DNA of 64,000 bases from Penium margaritaceum (lineage: Eukaryota; Streptophyta; Zygnematophyceae; Desmidiales; Peniaceae). The DNA is taken from the NCBI GenBank assembly GCA_023375785.1, contig SZWC01002434.1, positions 144,333 through 208,332 of the forward strand, in the 5' to 3' direction. Shown piece by piece: positions 23,142 to 33,448 of the stretch. Position 1 is the first letter of the stretch, and each line of letters opens with the position of its first letter. Below the pieces are notes generated by a model. It saw only the letters and a program-made list of their open reading frames with translations, had not been told where the DNA came from and made no database searches. A program made the translations under genes and the position numbers.

Positions 23142-24328
23142 CCTCTATGTCCTCCCGATCCCAGGTGTCAACCTGTGATGTGGGATGCTGAGGTCGCAGC
23201 GCTCTATAGGGTGTACACTGCTGAACTAATGGAGCAACTCTTGTAGATCCTCCTCGTGGCTGCTGAGAGCCTCTAGAACGATCCCATAGTAACTCCGTGA
23301 TCTCCTATAATGCATATTACTACTGATACTACTATCGGCGCATCTCATCCTACAACCAAAAAAGATCGTCACTCGCAAGTGACTAAGATTGTGGACTCAT
23401 AAAGCCCGAAGCGGATGAATAGGAGGAGTCTCCTAGCTCTTTGCCCTTTTCACACATTGGCAGCATTGTGGTGCTTAGTATGGAGTCAAATGTCAAAACG
23501 CTCTGAATAAAAACCTGACAGTTTTTCTCGAGGATTTAAAACAATAGGATAAACTGACATCTTGACCTCGAAAATGTTGATGTTAGCATAGCTAATGATG
23601 ACGTCAACGTTTTTTACGCTAGCAAAGAAAATGCTAGGGTTTTTTCTGTTGGCATATTCATGCCAATGGGGTTTTTAGTAACACAGACTCTGCATGACCT
23701 GTGGGGTGACCGCGTCGCCCCTTGCTCGTGGCTGCCAAGGCCTACGCAATGCTCTACAGGCCTACGCATTGGTGCGCACTTTCTACACAGTTGTGCTGCA
23801 GTTCTACGCAGTAGCATTCAATGCAATAGTAGTGCTATGCAAGCCTTGTGCTGCTACGGGAGGTCTACCATTGCTACGGTTGTCGCAACTGTTGCCGCGC
23901 CATTGTAGCCATTGACACTGCTATAGTGCAGTCGCTCCTGCTTTTATTGTTGTTGCTACAATGGCTAGGTGTTGTAGCGCTGCTACTTCTTCTGTTATTG
24001 TGGCGTCGCTTTTGCTGCTCGCGGTTGCTGATGCCGCTGCTACTAAAGCTACTACCGCCGCTACGTGCTGCCAATACGCGCAATCGCCACCGTGAGCTGT
24101 TGCTTCATTACTTCTTCCACCGTTGCTGCTTCCACCCGCCGCTACTAATGCTCGGTGTGGCTGCTAGAGCTCTTCATATTTTATCTCCTCTTGCTATGGT
24201 GGTGGCGATTGTGTGGTGACGTCACTATTGCTAATGTCGGCTATGACGGATACAAGGATGCGGCGACGACGATTACTCTCAAATCTGCTACCGGTGTTGC
24301 GTCTTTGCTATACAGCTCAGCAAGGGGT
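23142..24328 (-). mobile_element. Untranslated leader of copia element B
   Basis: About 1.2 kb between gag and the primer-binding site. It includes a triplet-biased tract (TTGCTAC/GCTGCTAC on the plus strand, about 23820-24200), mirroring the CAG-type leader of element A. The plus-strand frames of up to 123 codons here are low-complexity Leu/Cys/Arg strings caused by the triplet bias and I do not count them as genes. Confidence 0.6.
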
Positions 24329-24346
24329 CTCACTGTTCTGTTACCA
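24329..24346 (-). promoter_or_regulatory. Primer-binding site of copia element B
   Basis: The minus strand reads TGGTAACAGAACAGTGAG, beginning at the first base after the LTR's terminal CA. It is close to the plant TGGTATCAGAGC initiator-Met-tRNA site and homologous to the site in element A. Confidence 0.7.
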
Positions 24347-24991
24347 TGAGAAATTTCTAGGAAGTTTCCGAACCTTGCTGTTGCTCATATGGCAACACTA
24401 TCTAGTCTGTAGGCGCACTATCAAGGAAGCACATGCAAGGAACTGGAAGATTGAGGCTAGGAGGACGCGCAAAGTCTCATAAGCTCCAATAGTTTAGAAG
24501 TGCAGAGAGAAATGACAACTGCCAAGTACACAGCATAAATACCTACCGCGGCGCACTGCAGGTGAGGCACGCGGTAGTGTGACTTTTTCCTAGAACCCGT
24601 TAAAAACCACTGTTTTGGTCGTAACTCTGCGCACAAGTATCCAAACGTAATACGGTCTAAACCCACAGATGCAAAAACTTGAGCTAGAAGTTACAACCTG
24701 TCACACGCATAGGTCCGGCATCGATCAGTGGACAGAAAATGCAAACATGTAAATCAGGCTTTGAAGCTAGTCCACCGAGAAAAATCTAATGACTGTAGAA
24801 AAATGGTAGAGCATCTCAGCAAGCACCCAGGACGTCGTGGCAGCTCTCTAGTAGCTGTTGGTGGGTAGAGCCACAACCCGTCGGTGCTCGGACGCTAGTT
24901 AGGTCTGCATCAGGGATTTGCACAGGCATGGACACTGCCGAGTGGTCATAGTAAGTTGTAAGAACAGACAAGGATAACTCACATGACAACA
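24347..24991 (-). repeat. 5' LTR of copia element B
   Basis: This 645-bp LTR starts (minus strand) TGTTGTCATGTGAG and ends ...TTTCTCA before the primer-binding site. It pairs with 17178-17811 over the whole length with visible but moderate divergence and is flanked by the right target-site copy tagcg. Confidence 0.85.
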
Positions 24992-24996
24992 TAGCG

Positions 24997-26494
24997 AAAG
25001 TTGTGATCGGTTTGTGGCAGTCGTGTATGCCTCACGATTGTTGCTACGATGTTTCTCACGTCCACATTAGTTATAGGCACCATTTTATCAAACACGAGGA
25101 TTGAGGCCTACTATAAGTAAGATACTGTCGAGTGGGCAGAGCAATCACAACGGCCGCCATCGAATAGCATCGTTGCTCACTTGGTCATTGTATTAGTATA
25201 TGAGATAGTGAACCCCGATGATAGTGGGTCCTCGTATGTCTCTGACTTGCTCTTATTATGTCTCGTTTAGGCATAAACGAGACATAATAATTCAATGACG
25301 ACATTTTTTAGTCACCAGCATTTGAAAGAGAAGTTACCACTCTTCGGATTTGAAACCGTCGAGCTGCATTTAGTAGAGTTTTAAAACAAGCAGTTATGAT
25401 ATATTTTCCCATATTGGACTGAGTATTTGAAAAGGATAAATTGACCTAGGGGCCCGGGTTCATCATATGTCCCAACGCGAGGACGCGTGTCGCTGGATCC
25501 ATCATGAAGGGAGCCGGGATTGGGGCGGCGACCAACGCAAGGTCCTGTCAGAAACCCTCACGACTCGAGTTTGCCGACTGATGTCATGGCTGGTGACTCC
25601 TCGAAGTGATAAGGACTCGGCCCGCTGCATGGGTCGGCAGATCGACAAGGCAATCATCTATTCCTTGAGAACCAACTAGAAAATGTGTATTTACAAGGCC
25701 AACCAATGTGATATAAGACGTTTGAATATGAAGGTTGAAGGCTGTGAAGTTTTTGGTCATGACTCGGCCTTTGCTTTGGTTAGTCAAGGGCTTGCGACGA
25801 AAAAGAGGACTTCGTCAGTTCCAGATTCTTAGAAGGCGGATCCGTTCGTAGGGCTTCGTTGTCACTGAGATCAAACGCAAGGGCTCATCGACTGATGAGA
25901 TCGGCCGTCGTGGCCCTTTCGTTGACGATGGATCGAAACGGGTTGCCATATGGAGGCGCTTCATCAAATGCGGCCCCGAGGTCGAACTGCATATTTGCAA
26001 ATTAATTTGCAATTGTACTATCCAGTGGAATGTACATCGTGTGTCGAAAATGTTCCAAATTTGAAGTGGGAGGTGTATGTGAGGTTTTGGCGAGCTAGCG
26101 CAAAGGAGGAGAAAGCCTTGTGTCGAGGTTTCGATTAGTTGTGGCGCGACGACGTGGCAAGCACATGGTGCGGTATGCATTTTTTATGGCGAAAGTTCAT
26201 ACCTGATGGACAGCGCCACAACATAAATGGCGCGGGAGGAAACTTAGCAGTTGCGCAGGCAAACTATGCTGCGAATCTCTCGTGCCAATGTGCTAGATCA
26301 AAATTAAACCGCTTAAAAAGCTGTAGAAACGGAGTAATCAACTCAGGCCGTCTTGCGGTGACATGTGAATGATACATTCCTCTTGTTCTATCGATTTGTC
26401 CTCAGGTTGCCGTAGCTGCCGCTACTGCATGTTGCTTCGGTTTAGCGGCAGGGCGAAATGTCTCATATATCTGCGCAAGCGTGAACATAAGCCT
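24997..26494. other. Unassigned intergenic stretch of mixed composition
   Basis: About 1.5 kb with patches of higher GC (25440-25660, 25850-26180). It holds a perfect 17-bp hairpin (listed separately) and an 18-bp perfect palindrome TTGCAAATTAATTTGCAA at 25995-26012. Open frames up to 121 codons (25815-26180 minus) have no recognised domain. No RNA gene found. Confidence 0.4.
25253..25290. repeat. Perfect hairpin, 17-bp arms with 4-nt loop
   Basis: The arms ttattatgtctcgttta and taaacgagacataataa flank the loop ggca. The stem is perfect and AT-rich. No U-tract or coding context suggests a terminator, so it may be a remnant of an inverted-repeat transposon or a recent inversion duplication. 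Confidence 0.9.
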
Positions 26495-27041
26495 GCCATA
26501 TCCGCGAGTTAAACAAAAACCACGCCATATCCAAAAAGTTAAAAAAAGAACCACGCCGTGCCCATTGCATGGCCATGCCCGATCGGCGACTGAAGTCACC
26601 GATCGAGCGAAAACGCCTTTTTCAATTTTATTTTTCGGAGAAGCAAACCCCTTTTTTATCCATTCAAACCACTTTCAAACCCTACCCCAAGTTACACTCG
26701 GGGTTTAGGGTTTTATTTTTGCGCGGGCTACTGCTGGGCCCCGCGGTAGCGGGGCCCAGCAGGTTCCCTTTCAACGCATGGGGTGTTTCGGACCCCCCAC
26801 TAAAACATATGGCGAACCTTTATGAGAAAAGTCGCAAACCCCTCAATAGGGGGGTTTGTGATTTTTCTCTCATGTTGACGACGTCAGCATGTTGTCGCTG
26901 GATGACATGCGGCGTCAACATCGCGTGTACATTCCGTCATAGCTTATTTTTTTGCGTGCTCGCTTGATATAGCGTTTATAAAGATACAAAAACTTCCGAA
27001 ATTGGATATGGCTTGATTAATGTGCGAAATGTGGATATGGC
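26495..27041. mobile_element. Hairpin-rich inverted-repeat element (MITE-like)
   Basis: Each end carries two copies of GCCATATCC separated by exactly 20 bp: 26495-26503 and 26524-26532 on the left, 27004-27012 and 27033-27041 on the right in inverted orientation. Inside are at least five self-complementary structures: GCATGGCCATGC at 26567-26578; a GATCGGYGA stem at 26581-26604; a perfect 14-bp stem CTGCTGGGCCCCGC with loop GGTA at 26731-26762; an imperfect stem of about 20 bp at 26822-26873; and TGTTGACG/CGTCAACA at 26874-26920. No coding potential is visible. The superfamily is unknown and I found no clear target-site duplication. Confidence 0.6.
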
Positions 27042-27170
27042 GGTAGATATCGAGAATTCTGTGGGTATATGGTTACTCCCCCGTCAGCGGCATGCTTTCA
27101 GACTTCTGCAGCGGAAGCAACAGAGAATAGAAATCAACTGAATCTCGACGAAATGAAAGTCTAGATTGTA

Positions 27171-27320
27171 GCGATTGATTTGCGCTGGGGTAATGTGCAG
27201 GATAAAAAAATTGCCCTGGTCGGTAAAGGGGTCTGTTTTGACAGTGGAGGCTTGGATATTAAATCTGCCGAAGCTATGGTCGACATGAATAAAGACATGG
27301 GTGGGGCAGCGCGCGGTTAA
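27171..27320 (+). pseudogene. Fragment of a bacterial-type leucyl aminopeptidase (M17 family)
   Basis: Fifty codons in one frame read [20 protein letters not shown], then [20 protein letters not shown] and GAA, before a TAA at 27318. [11 protein letters not shown] and DMGGAA are the metal-binding and catalytic core of M17 leucyl aminopeptidases (Lys of GKGV, Asp of FD and of DMGG); the wording is of the proteobacterial type. Only about a tenth of a normal protein of roughly 450-500 residues is present, with no start. It is fused out of frame at its 3' end to an Mrp-type fragment. Contamination or chimeric assembly must be considered. Confidence 0.75.
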
Positions 27321-27414
27321 TCTAGCCTTAGCGTTGGTGCGTGAAGGAGCTAAGGTGGGTCTGTTGGATGCTGATATTTATGGACCGAGCCAACCGCAGA
27401 TGCTCGGAAGCCAG
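27301..27414 (+). pseudogene. Fragment of a bacterial-type Mrp/ApbC iron-sulfur ATPase
   Basis: From about 27313 the frame reads [20 protein letters not shown] followed by [12 protein letters not shown]. This is the segment just after the Walker A motif of Mrp/NBP35-family P-loop ATPases, which carry cofactor iron-sulfur clusters, including the [10 protein letters not shown] Walker-A'-like signature. The GKGGVGKST loop that should precede VNLALAL is missing and is replaced by the aminopeptidase fragment. After MLG the similarity fades, although the frame stays open to 27570. This is a pseudogene piece, not an expressed gene. Confidence 0.75.
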
Positions 27415-27566
27415 GATTCGCCACCGGTGACCTCTTACAGAGCACAAGCTCACCGGTGCCGCAGTCCGGCAGAAATGAGCCTCCGACGAAGTGCCGTTGC
27501 CCCAGAACTCACATGTATGCGAAAGTGGAATCCATTTGGTACAAACGGAGGCAAATGCAAAGTCTG

Positions 27567-28072
27567 GTAGCGACCCAATAAGGAGACCGAATAAGGAAAA
27601 ATTGGAAAATTTCGGACACGGAATACATGAAATATATCAGCAGATCTACAGCTGAGGCTGAGGATCGGCGGTTCGAGTGTTCCCGATCGGCTTATTCAAT
27701 CACATAGCAAGATTTCAGCAGTTTCGAGCCCCTTTTCACAAACCGACTGCAGAAATGCACGGCGTGGATTGAATCTTGGACAGATATTCCGATTGAGGGG
27801 AATAGTGTGTCCTACGTTACATCGAGACCGTTGTCTTACCAGATCGCGCTTTGAAATAAATCTACAATTTCAATGGAGGGGCGAAATGTTCAATCCAGGT
27901 CGTCGTGCTACTCAGTCGTACTGGATAATGCGGTTTCATCGGTTCGGCCACCATGACCAGAAACTCAACAGACCGGAAAGTTGACCCGGTAAAGTGAAGG
28001 TCAAGAATCCTGGATGTCCAAATCCGGATTTTTCGTTTTCAGCCTTATTCGGCCTCCTCATTGGGTAGCTAC
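27567..28072. mobile_element. 506-bp element with 30-bp terminal inverted repeats
   Basis: 27567-27596 (starting GTAGCGACCCAAT) and 28043-28072 are inverted copies with 27 of 30 positions matching. The flanking nine bases, caaagtctg on the left and caaaggtgg on the right, match at six of nine, which could be an aged 9-bp target duplication as made by Mutator-type transposons. There is no transposase, so it would be non-autonomous. Confidence 0.6.
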
Positions 28073-28800
28073 CAAAGGTGGCCAAAATCTCTTCAGGAGT
28101 CCGCGGGTCGCTCTGCGGCAGGTGTGTGGCATGGCCGAGATGACCACTCATTCTGGCGTGCCGCAGTCCAGCAGAAATGGATATCAGCCTAACAGCTCCC
28201 CAGAGGGGACAAGGAGCTATTCATAATGAGAACACGTCCTTAAAGGTCGCGAACTCTGCCGCCTCCCCGCAGCTAGTTATCATTACTGCAATGGAAGATT
28301 TAGCCGAGGGGAAGGGCCCATTATCTCAAAATTCAAGAAATTTAAGGGCTCGTGCAGCAGTTTGGTCATATTCGAGCGATACTAGAGTGATATTGGAATT
28401 ATATTGTTTGATGTATCAAGTGATGTTAACCAACTCATCGATCATGAATGACATCATGCTTCTGCGTTGTTGTGGCGAAGTTCCTTCCTGATATCTTACG
28501 AGGTAAGAGGCGCATTCCGACGGATAACGCGTAGTGTTCCATAGCCACCGTGAACACCGTTGACTGTTGCGAAAACATGACACGGATGGAACCCGCGGCT
28601 TTCGCACAGGTAACGAAGTAGGATTTTGGACGGGTCGGAAAAAGTCAAAACCCATTTGCCATTGCATGAAAAAAAGGCTGGGCAAGCATAGGGCCGCACA
28701 AATTGACCGGCAAAAGCGTTGACCGCAGGCGCCTACAGGCGGAAAACATAGATCACAGCGATAGGCGTCAAGGTCGGGCACCTTAAGAGTTTGTCGGCCG
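28073..28800. other. Unassigned block of raised GC content
   Basis: The block continues the unusual composition of the preceding 1.6 kb. Near 28160 the sequence TGCCGCAGTCC-GCAGAAATG recurs from about 27460 (one base different), so the patchwork has internal duplication. A minus-strand frame at 28496-28699 (67 codons) reads smoothly as WVLTFSDPSKILLRYLCESR and then GFHPCHVFATVNGVHGGYGT; it looks protein-like but I do not recognise a family. It could be another captured gene fragment. Confidence 0.35.
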
Positions 28801-31214
28801 CCCAGAAGAGCGTTAAAAATATGGCTGTTTTATTTTTCATATTGATACATCGTCGTGTCGATTATAAAAAACACGGGTGTCGGGTGATGGAGCATTGTCG
28901 ATACAAAGAGGTGGAAAACATACCTTGACGATGCTTTCTTGTACATCACTTGGGGGGATCTGTTCAGAGGTGATGGTTCATAAGAATACGTGCAAGCTAA
29001 CTACAGTTGACTCGTTGTAAGGTTTGTTTTTTTAAGAAACAACTACTCAAACAGTTCCTAGTATCTCGGAGTATCACCATCACCAAACTGCTGCACGAAC
29101 CCTAAGCTTGGAAAGGAAATACTTGAATACCTCCAAGAAGATTTGAGAGATTGCAACCATCCGATCAGAATAAACCAACCATTGCTAAGCGAACTGTGGA
29201 TCAGAATGCGCACAATGATTACTTCTCAAAAGAAAATACAAGTCACATAGAGGATGTAGCCATGTATGAATGTTAGCGTGCAGAACACTAAAACAATATG
29301 AGCTTTGAGTGTATTCAAGAACAAGAACATGATAATTTTACATCAACAAGTACTACAAAAAATGTATCTCTTCTCTTAAGACCTAGAAAGCCTTTGAGAA
29401 ACTTCATTATCACCAAGCTAGTTTTGCATTTGCAATAACATAAATGTGACTAGAAAAATAAATTTTCATATGATCAATGTGGGACAACTTTGCGTCATTT
29501 AACTGTGATAAATTTCAATCAGAAAAAATGAGAAGTACATTAAAAATTGGTATGATTATTCTTTTCACACCTAAATTATGTCAAACAGGTGTCACTTGCG
29601 CCTTTCACATCTCATGATATCATCCTCAAGACCTCAAAATCTAGGAAGAACGATAGAAAATACCAGTCATTTTGAAAAAAATTATATATATTGTATATCA
29701 CGCCCTTAAGTATGAAAAATTATTAAAATCATAACATTAGTACGCAAACCATGCAAGAGAATATTGTGTAACATTAAACTTGTCAGATATTTTCATCCTG
29801 AAGTCTTTTACATTCATTTAATGCAAAAATACCACTCATTCAACATTTCAAAAAACATTTTATTTTTACATAACTCTCATGTTGAAAACAGATGGGTTTA
29901 TTTTGGCATTGAAATGTTTTAGCACAATTTCAATAACATAAATGTTATGTTTTGTGAAACATATAAATGGCCAATAAAAAAATTTCCCATGCACTACATG
30001 TTTTCATGTATTAGATGTGCAAAATATGTTTTTAAAATTTTATTAATGGAATATGTATGTATAGGAAACATTTCACAAAAATGTACAAGTTTTGTGGTTA
30101 TGAAAATCTTCAATATCCATCTGATGATCGTCGTCCTCAAATCTGAGAGGTGAAGGGAGTGGAAAATTTTAATGTAAATCCAAAAATACTATGATCTTTT
30201 ATGTGGCATTAGACTTGAAAATGTGATCAAGATAGTATTTTTAGGTGTTTGATTGCATAAAAACGACTTTAACGATTAAAAACAACTATGATGTAATTAT
30301 TACATACTTCAAATACTTTAGGATCCAACTTGAAGGAGCCCCTAAACTCGAAAAAAATATTTGTTAGATCCTCATTCAAATCTAACTTCAAAATAAATAA
30401 TGGTCGCATTCAAAGTAAAACAAGTGTAGCCATTGAAAAATCATCCGGTCATTCGACTTGTGAGGGGTGTCAGGGCCTTGTTTCCATGCGGAGTTGCCAT
30501 GTGTGATACATTGATGAGAATTCATGATTTACGTATATGTCCCATGACAAACCTTTCCATTCCTACTGCGGTGCGCCATCGCCAAAACGACTAAGGGAGC
30601 CATTCATACCCTCTCCGTGGACGGCTATTCTTAGGGCACACATCTTGGCTCCTAACTTGGTTACAAAGAGGCCCAGTTCTGTAAGATAAGCATATGAGCC
30701 AAGGCTTTGTGAAGAAGAAAATTAAGGTTCTTTTGGCTATTCAGACCCCAATAAAATGATGTTCGATCACTCGTAAAAAGTAAAATGAGAAAACAAATGT
30801 TTGGACCAATTCTAAATACCAACATAAAATTGGAGTAACGAAGCGACCCTTTGCAAAGTATAACAAGACAACTTGGTTGATGAGCAAAAGGCTTAATTAG
30901 ACAAATTGAAATGTCCATGGCGCTTTGCTTAGGTGATTAAAAACCACCTAAGAAAACCTTGCTCAAAATATGAGTATCAACCAGAAGAGTAAAGCAAGTC
31001 CCTATTTTACACGTAGTTTACTTTGACACTGCCAAAGGGAAAAAGAGGTTCAAGCTCCTCCTTGCCTCCTTATCATTTCTTTCAATTGTCTCAAGAAGAA
31101 GGCTTTCCCACTTCCTCCCTACTTAATAGAGTTGAAGACTTATGGAGGAGAAGAGGGAACTAACCCCCATCTCCCCCCCTTCCCTAAGGATTAACAACCC
31201 ATAGGGAAGAAAGG
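28801..31214. other. AT-rich unassigned region
   Basis: About 2.4 kb of AT-rich DNA with only short chance open frames on both strands. I see no LTR ends, tandem repeats, RNA genes or coding motifs. Confidence 0.5.
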
Positions 31215-31676
31215 GTGCAACCTCCCCTCCCCACCTTTCACATGGGCCGACAGTCCATCGGGAAGGACAGGGGGCGGCTCCTCTCCCCTTTCCCCCTCTT
31301 ACTTGCAGTGATGGCCCAAGGCAGAGAGGGACGGGAACCCTTTCCCCCTTTTTGCAATGTCTTCAATACAAATGGGCAAGTGAGGGACGGCCTCCATCCA
31401 TTTCCCCTTCCTCATGGTATTAATGATTTTCTAAGCCTAGAGATAAATGAGAGTTCACTTCTAGCCCCCCAAAACTGGCGAAAACATCAAGGAAAGGAGA
31501 GGGATGATCCTCTCATGTATCACTTCCTTGCTACATCATCAGCACGGGTAAGGTGGAAAGGAAAGGGAGTAACTCTTCCTGTTATGAGGTGCGATTACTA
31601 TGCTGGTATCAAGCTTCGATATGGTGAGGACGGCACTGCATTCAAAGCAATGTACAGAAAGTTACGGATTTTATAG
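31215..31676 (+). CDS. Uncertain 153-codon open frame, possible NOP16-like C-terminal fragment
   Basis: The first two thirds are Pro/Phe/Gly-rich and arise from a polypyrimidine-rich tract, so they look non-coding. The last 30 residues, CDYYAGIKLRYGEDGTAFKA then MYRKLRIL, resemble the D-Y-x-x-K-L-x-x-x-Y-G-E-D-x-x-A-M-x-R-D-x-x-x-N segment of the nucleolar protein NOP16 (a ribosome-biogenesis factor). The match is short and rests on memory of the family pattern. The frame stops just where NOP16 would continue. If real it is an exon fragment or pseudogene, and a chance resemblance is quite possible. Confidence 0.2.
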   Translation: MQPPLPTFHMGRQSIGKDRGRLLSPFPLLLAVMAQGREGREPFPPFCNVFNTNGQVRDGLHPFPLPHGINDFLSLEINESSLLAPQNWRKHQGKERDDPLMYHFLATSSARVRWKGKGVTLPVMRCDYYAGIKLRYGEDGTAFKAMYRKLRIL

Positions 31677-31769
31677 TGAATTCCCTGGACCACGCCTACT
31701 AAGAATTCTCTCCTGTACTGGCCATATAAATTCTGGCAACCAACCTTGAAATAGTCTAAAGGGCCTGAT

Positions 31770-32800
31770 GTGTAATATAGTGTGCTGGCATGAGCAAGGG
31801 GGTTGCGCATGCCTCTGGTTAGCTCTAGCATGGAGGGGAGCTACCTACTACGCAACATTCTAGAGCTACCCTGGTCATGGAGTCCTCTTACTGACTAGGC
31901 AAGACTCATGCACCCTTGGCATGAGGTCCACACTACATCACCATCATCATGCATGAATCCTGGGCCATTTAGCCTGCATGGGCCAATCTGGTCTAAGCTT
32001 TAGGAGGCTCCTGATAGACGGACTTGATGCAACAGCATGGGAAGATCAACGGCCGTCAGAGGAAAGCCTGAAGAGCAAGTAACCTCTTTGGGAAACTTCA
32101 CCTGAAGACCTGACAAAGCTTCCTAAAGGAGGAAGCTTCTCCTTAAAGCAGCGGGGATGCCAGTAACAACTCCGAACTAAAGGAAGCTACACCTAAAAGG
32201 AAGCTTCCCAATGATGAAGCATACCTGAACCACCTGAAGGAAGTTTCTCCTTTAGGTGGTCAAATTACCAGGACCTCAGGTATAAAAGGAGAAGCTCCTC
32301 TAAGATCACATCTATCTCAGCATTCTAGCATTCGGTAAGAACTCAGCTCTACTCAAGCCCCTGACTTTGGGGCCCTGATTAAGACTCTGCTGAAGATCCC
32401 TCCAAGGCCCCTATAAGCCTAGCAAGGCCTGCCAGCCTTGGTGGAGGCTACCCTAGAGGCTAGTTATCCTGGAGACAGCGCCAACATCCTTGCCACGACG
32501 GCCTACAAGGCCTAGCTAGGCGTTGCCCCTATGTTGGAAAGGAGCTGTACTAGCCTAGTGTGCTAAGAATTCCATGTGTGATACTTGTACTTTGTATCAA
32601 TCAAGATTTCAATCCAGCTTTCCCAACCCTTTCCCTGCTATTGTACATACTGCACTACTAATCACCCAAACATCCTACCAGCGAGGGTCCTAGCCCTTGC
32701 TACCTGTCTCACAAAATCAACACTTCCAACCTCCCACATCGTTCTCGCTTATGATGGACAGGAGAGGGTGGGGATTCAATCTCCACCTTCTTCTTTGACA
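31770..32800 (+). repeat. LTR (plus strand), related in style to the 51.8-62.3 kb LTR family
   Basis: The right edge is set by ttgaca at 32795-32800 followed four bases later by a primer-binding-site-like sequence. Inside are a TATA-like GGTATAAAAGG near 32279 and a region rich in GGAAGCTTC motifs. A ttgtactttgtatcaatc stretch near the 3' end resembles catacttgtacttgataat in the LTRs of the right-hand cluster. The left edge is uncertain. Confidence 0.45.
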
Positions 32801-32804
32801 CTAC

Positions 32805-32818
32805 TGGTATCAAGGGGG
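32805..32818 (+). promoter_or_regulatory. Primer-binding-site-like sequence
   Basis: TGGTATCAAGGGGG starts five bases after the presumed LTR end. The first eight bases match the plant initiator-Met-tRNA site exactly. Confidence 0.45.
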
Positions 32819-33448
32819 TGGTGAGAAGAGTGTATTCTTTCCTCATCCTCTTGTCCATAGCATGGATGCGGCTAAGGGGGAGTCAAGGGGAGATAGCTTC
32901 CAATCCCTTCCCCATTACTCTCCTTATGGCATCTTGTATGCCATTCATGGATATTGGAGAGTTTGTTCTTATTGCCATGTCAGTAGCAAGAGACAAAGAG
33001 GAGATAATAAATTTTCCTTTCTCCAAGGACAAATAAAATGTTATGGGGTTGTGATTTGGATGGAGTAGGACGTGCACAAGTGGCACAATGGTAGAGTGAC
33101 CAAATGCAATTGAGATGATGAGTGTTCTTACTTATAGGTGATATTTTCTTCTCAAGTCTTGGAGCCTAGCTTGTAGCACATCCTCATTCGATTTTAGGTT
33201 AGACCGTTGTAAAAATTGGTGTAGAGCTTATTGTCAGACCAACATCATTCTGAGAATTTCTTATTTCTTTTTTCAAAATGGCCTCATTTCTTCATAGAAA
33301 AAGTGAAAAACAAATTGTTTTCCAAGACGGCACTGGGTAATACTTGTGCACGTTCTAACGCAATTAACCTTAGGATTCTCAAGTATCTAGCAAGAAAGAG
33401 ACACATAACATTCTCACCATCTTCACTATCCATAAACCCTCTATTGGC

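Noticed and set aside
23848-24219. 123-codon plus-strand frame rich in Leu and Cys
   Set aside because: It arises from the triplet-biased leader of copia element B on the other strand. There is no domain, and the same bias gives similar frames in the leader of element A.
26690-26716. GGGTTTAGGG as an interstitial telomere
   Set aside because: Only one and a half units of TTTAGGG. Too short to claim, unlike the slightly longer run at 53966-53984.
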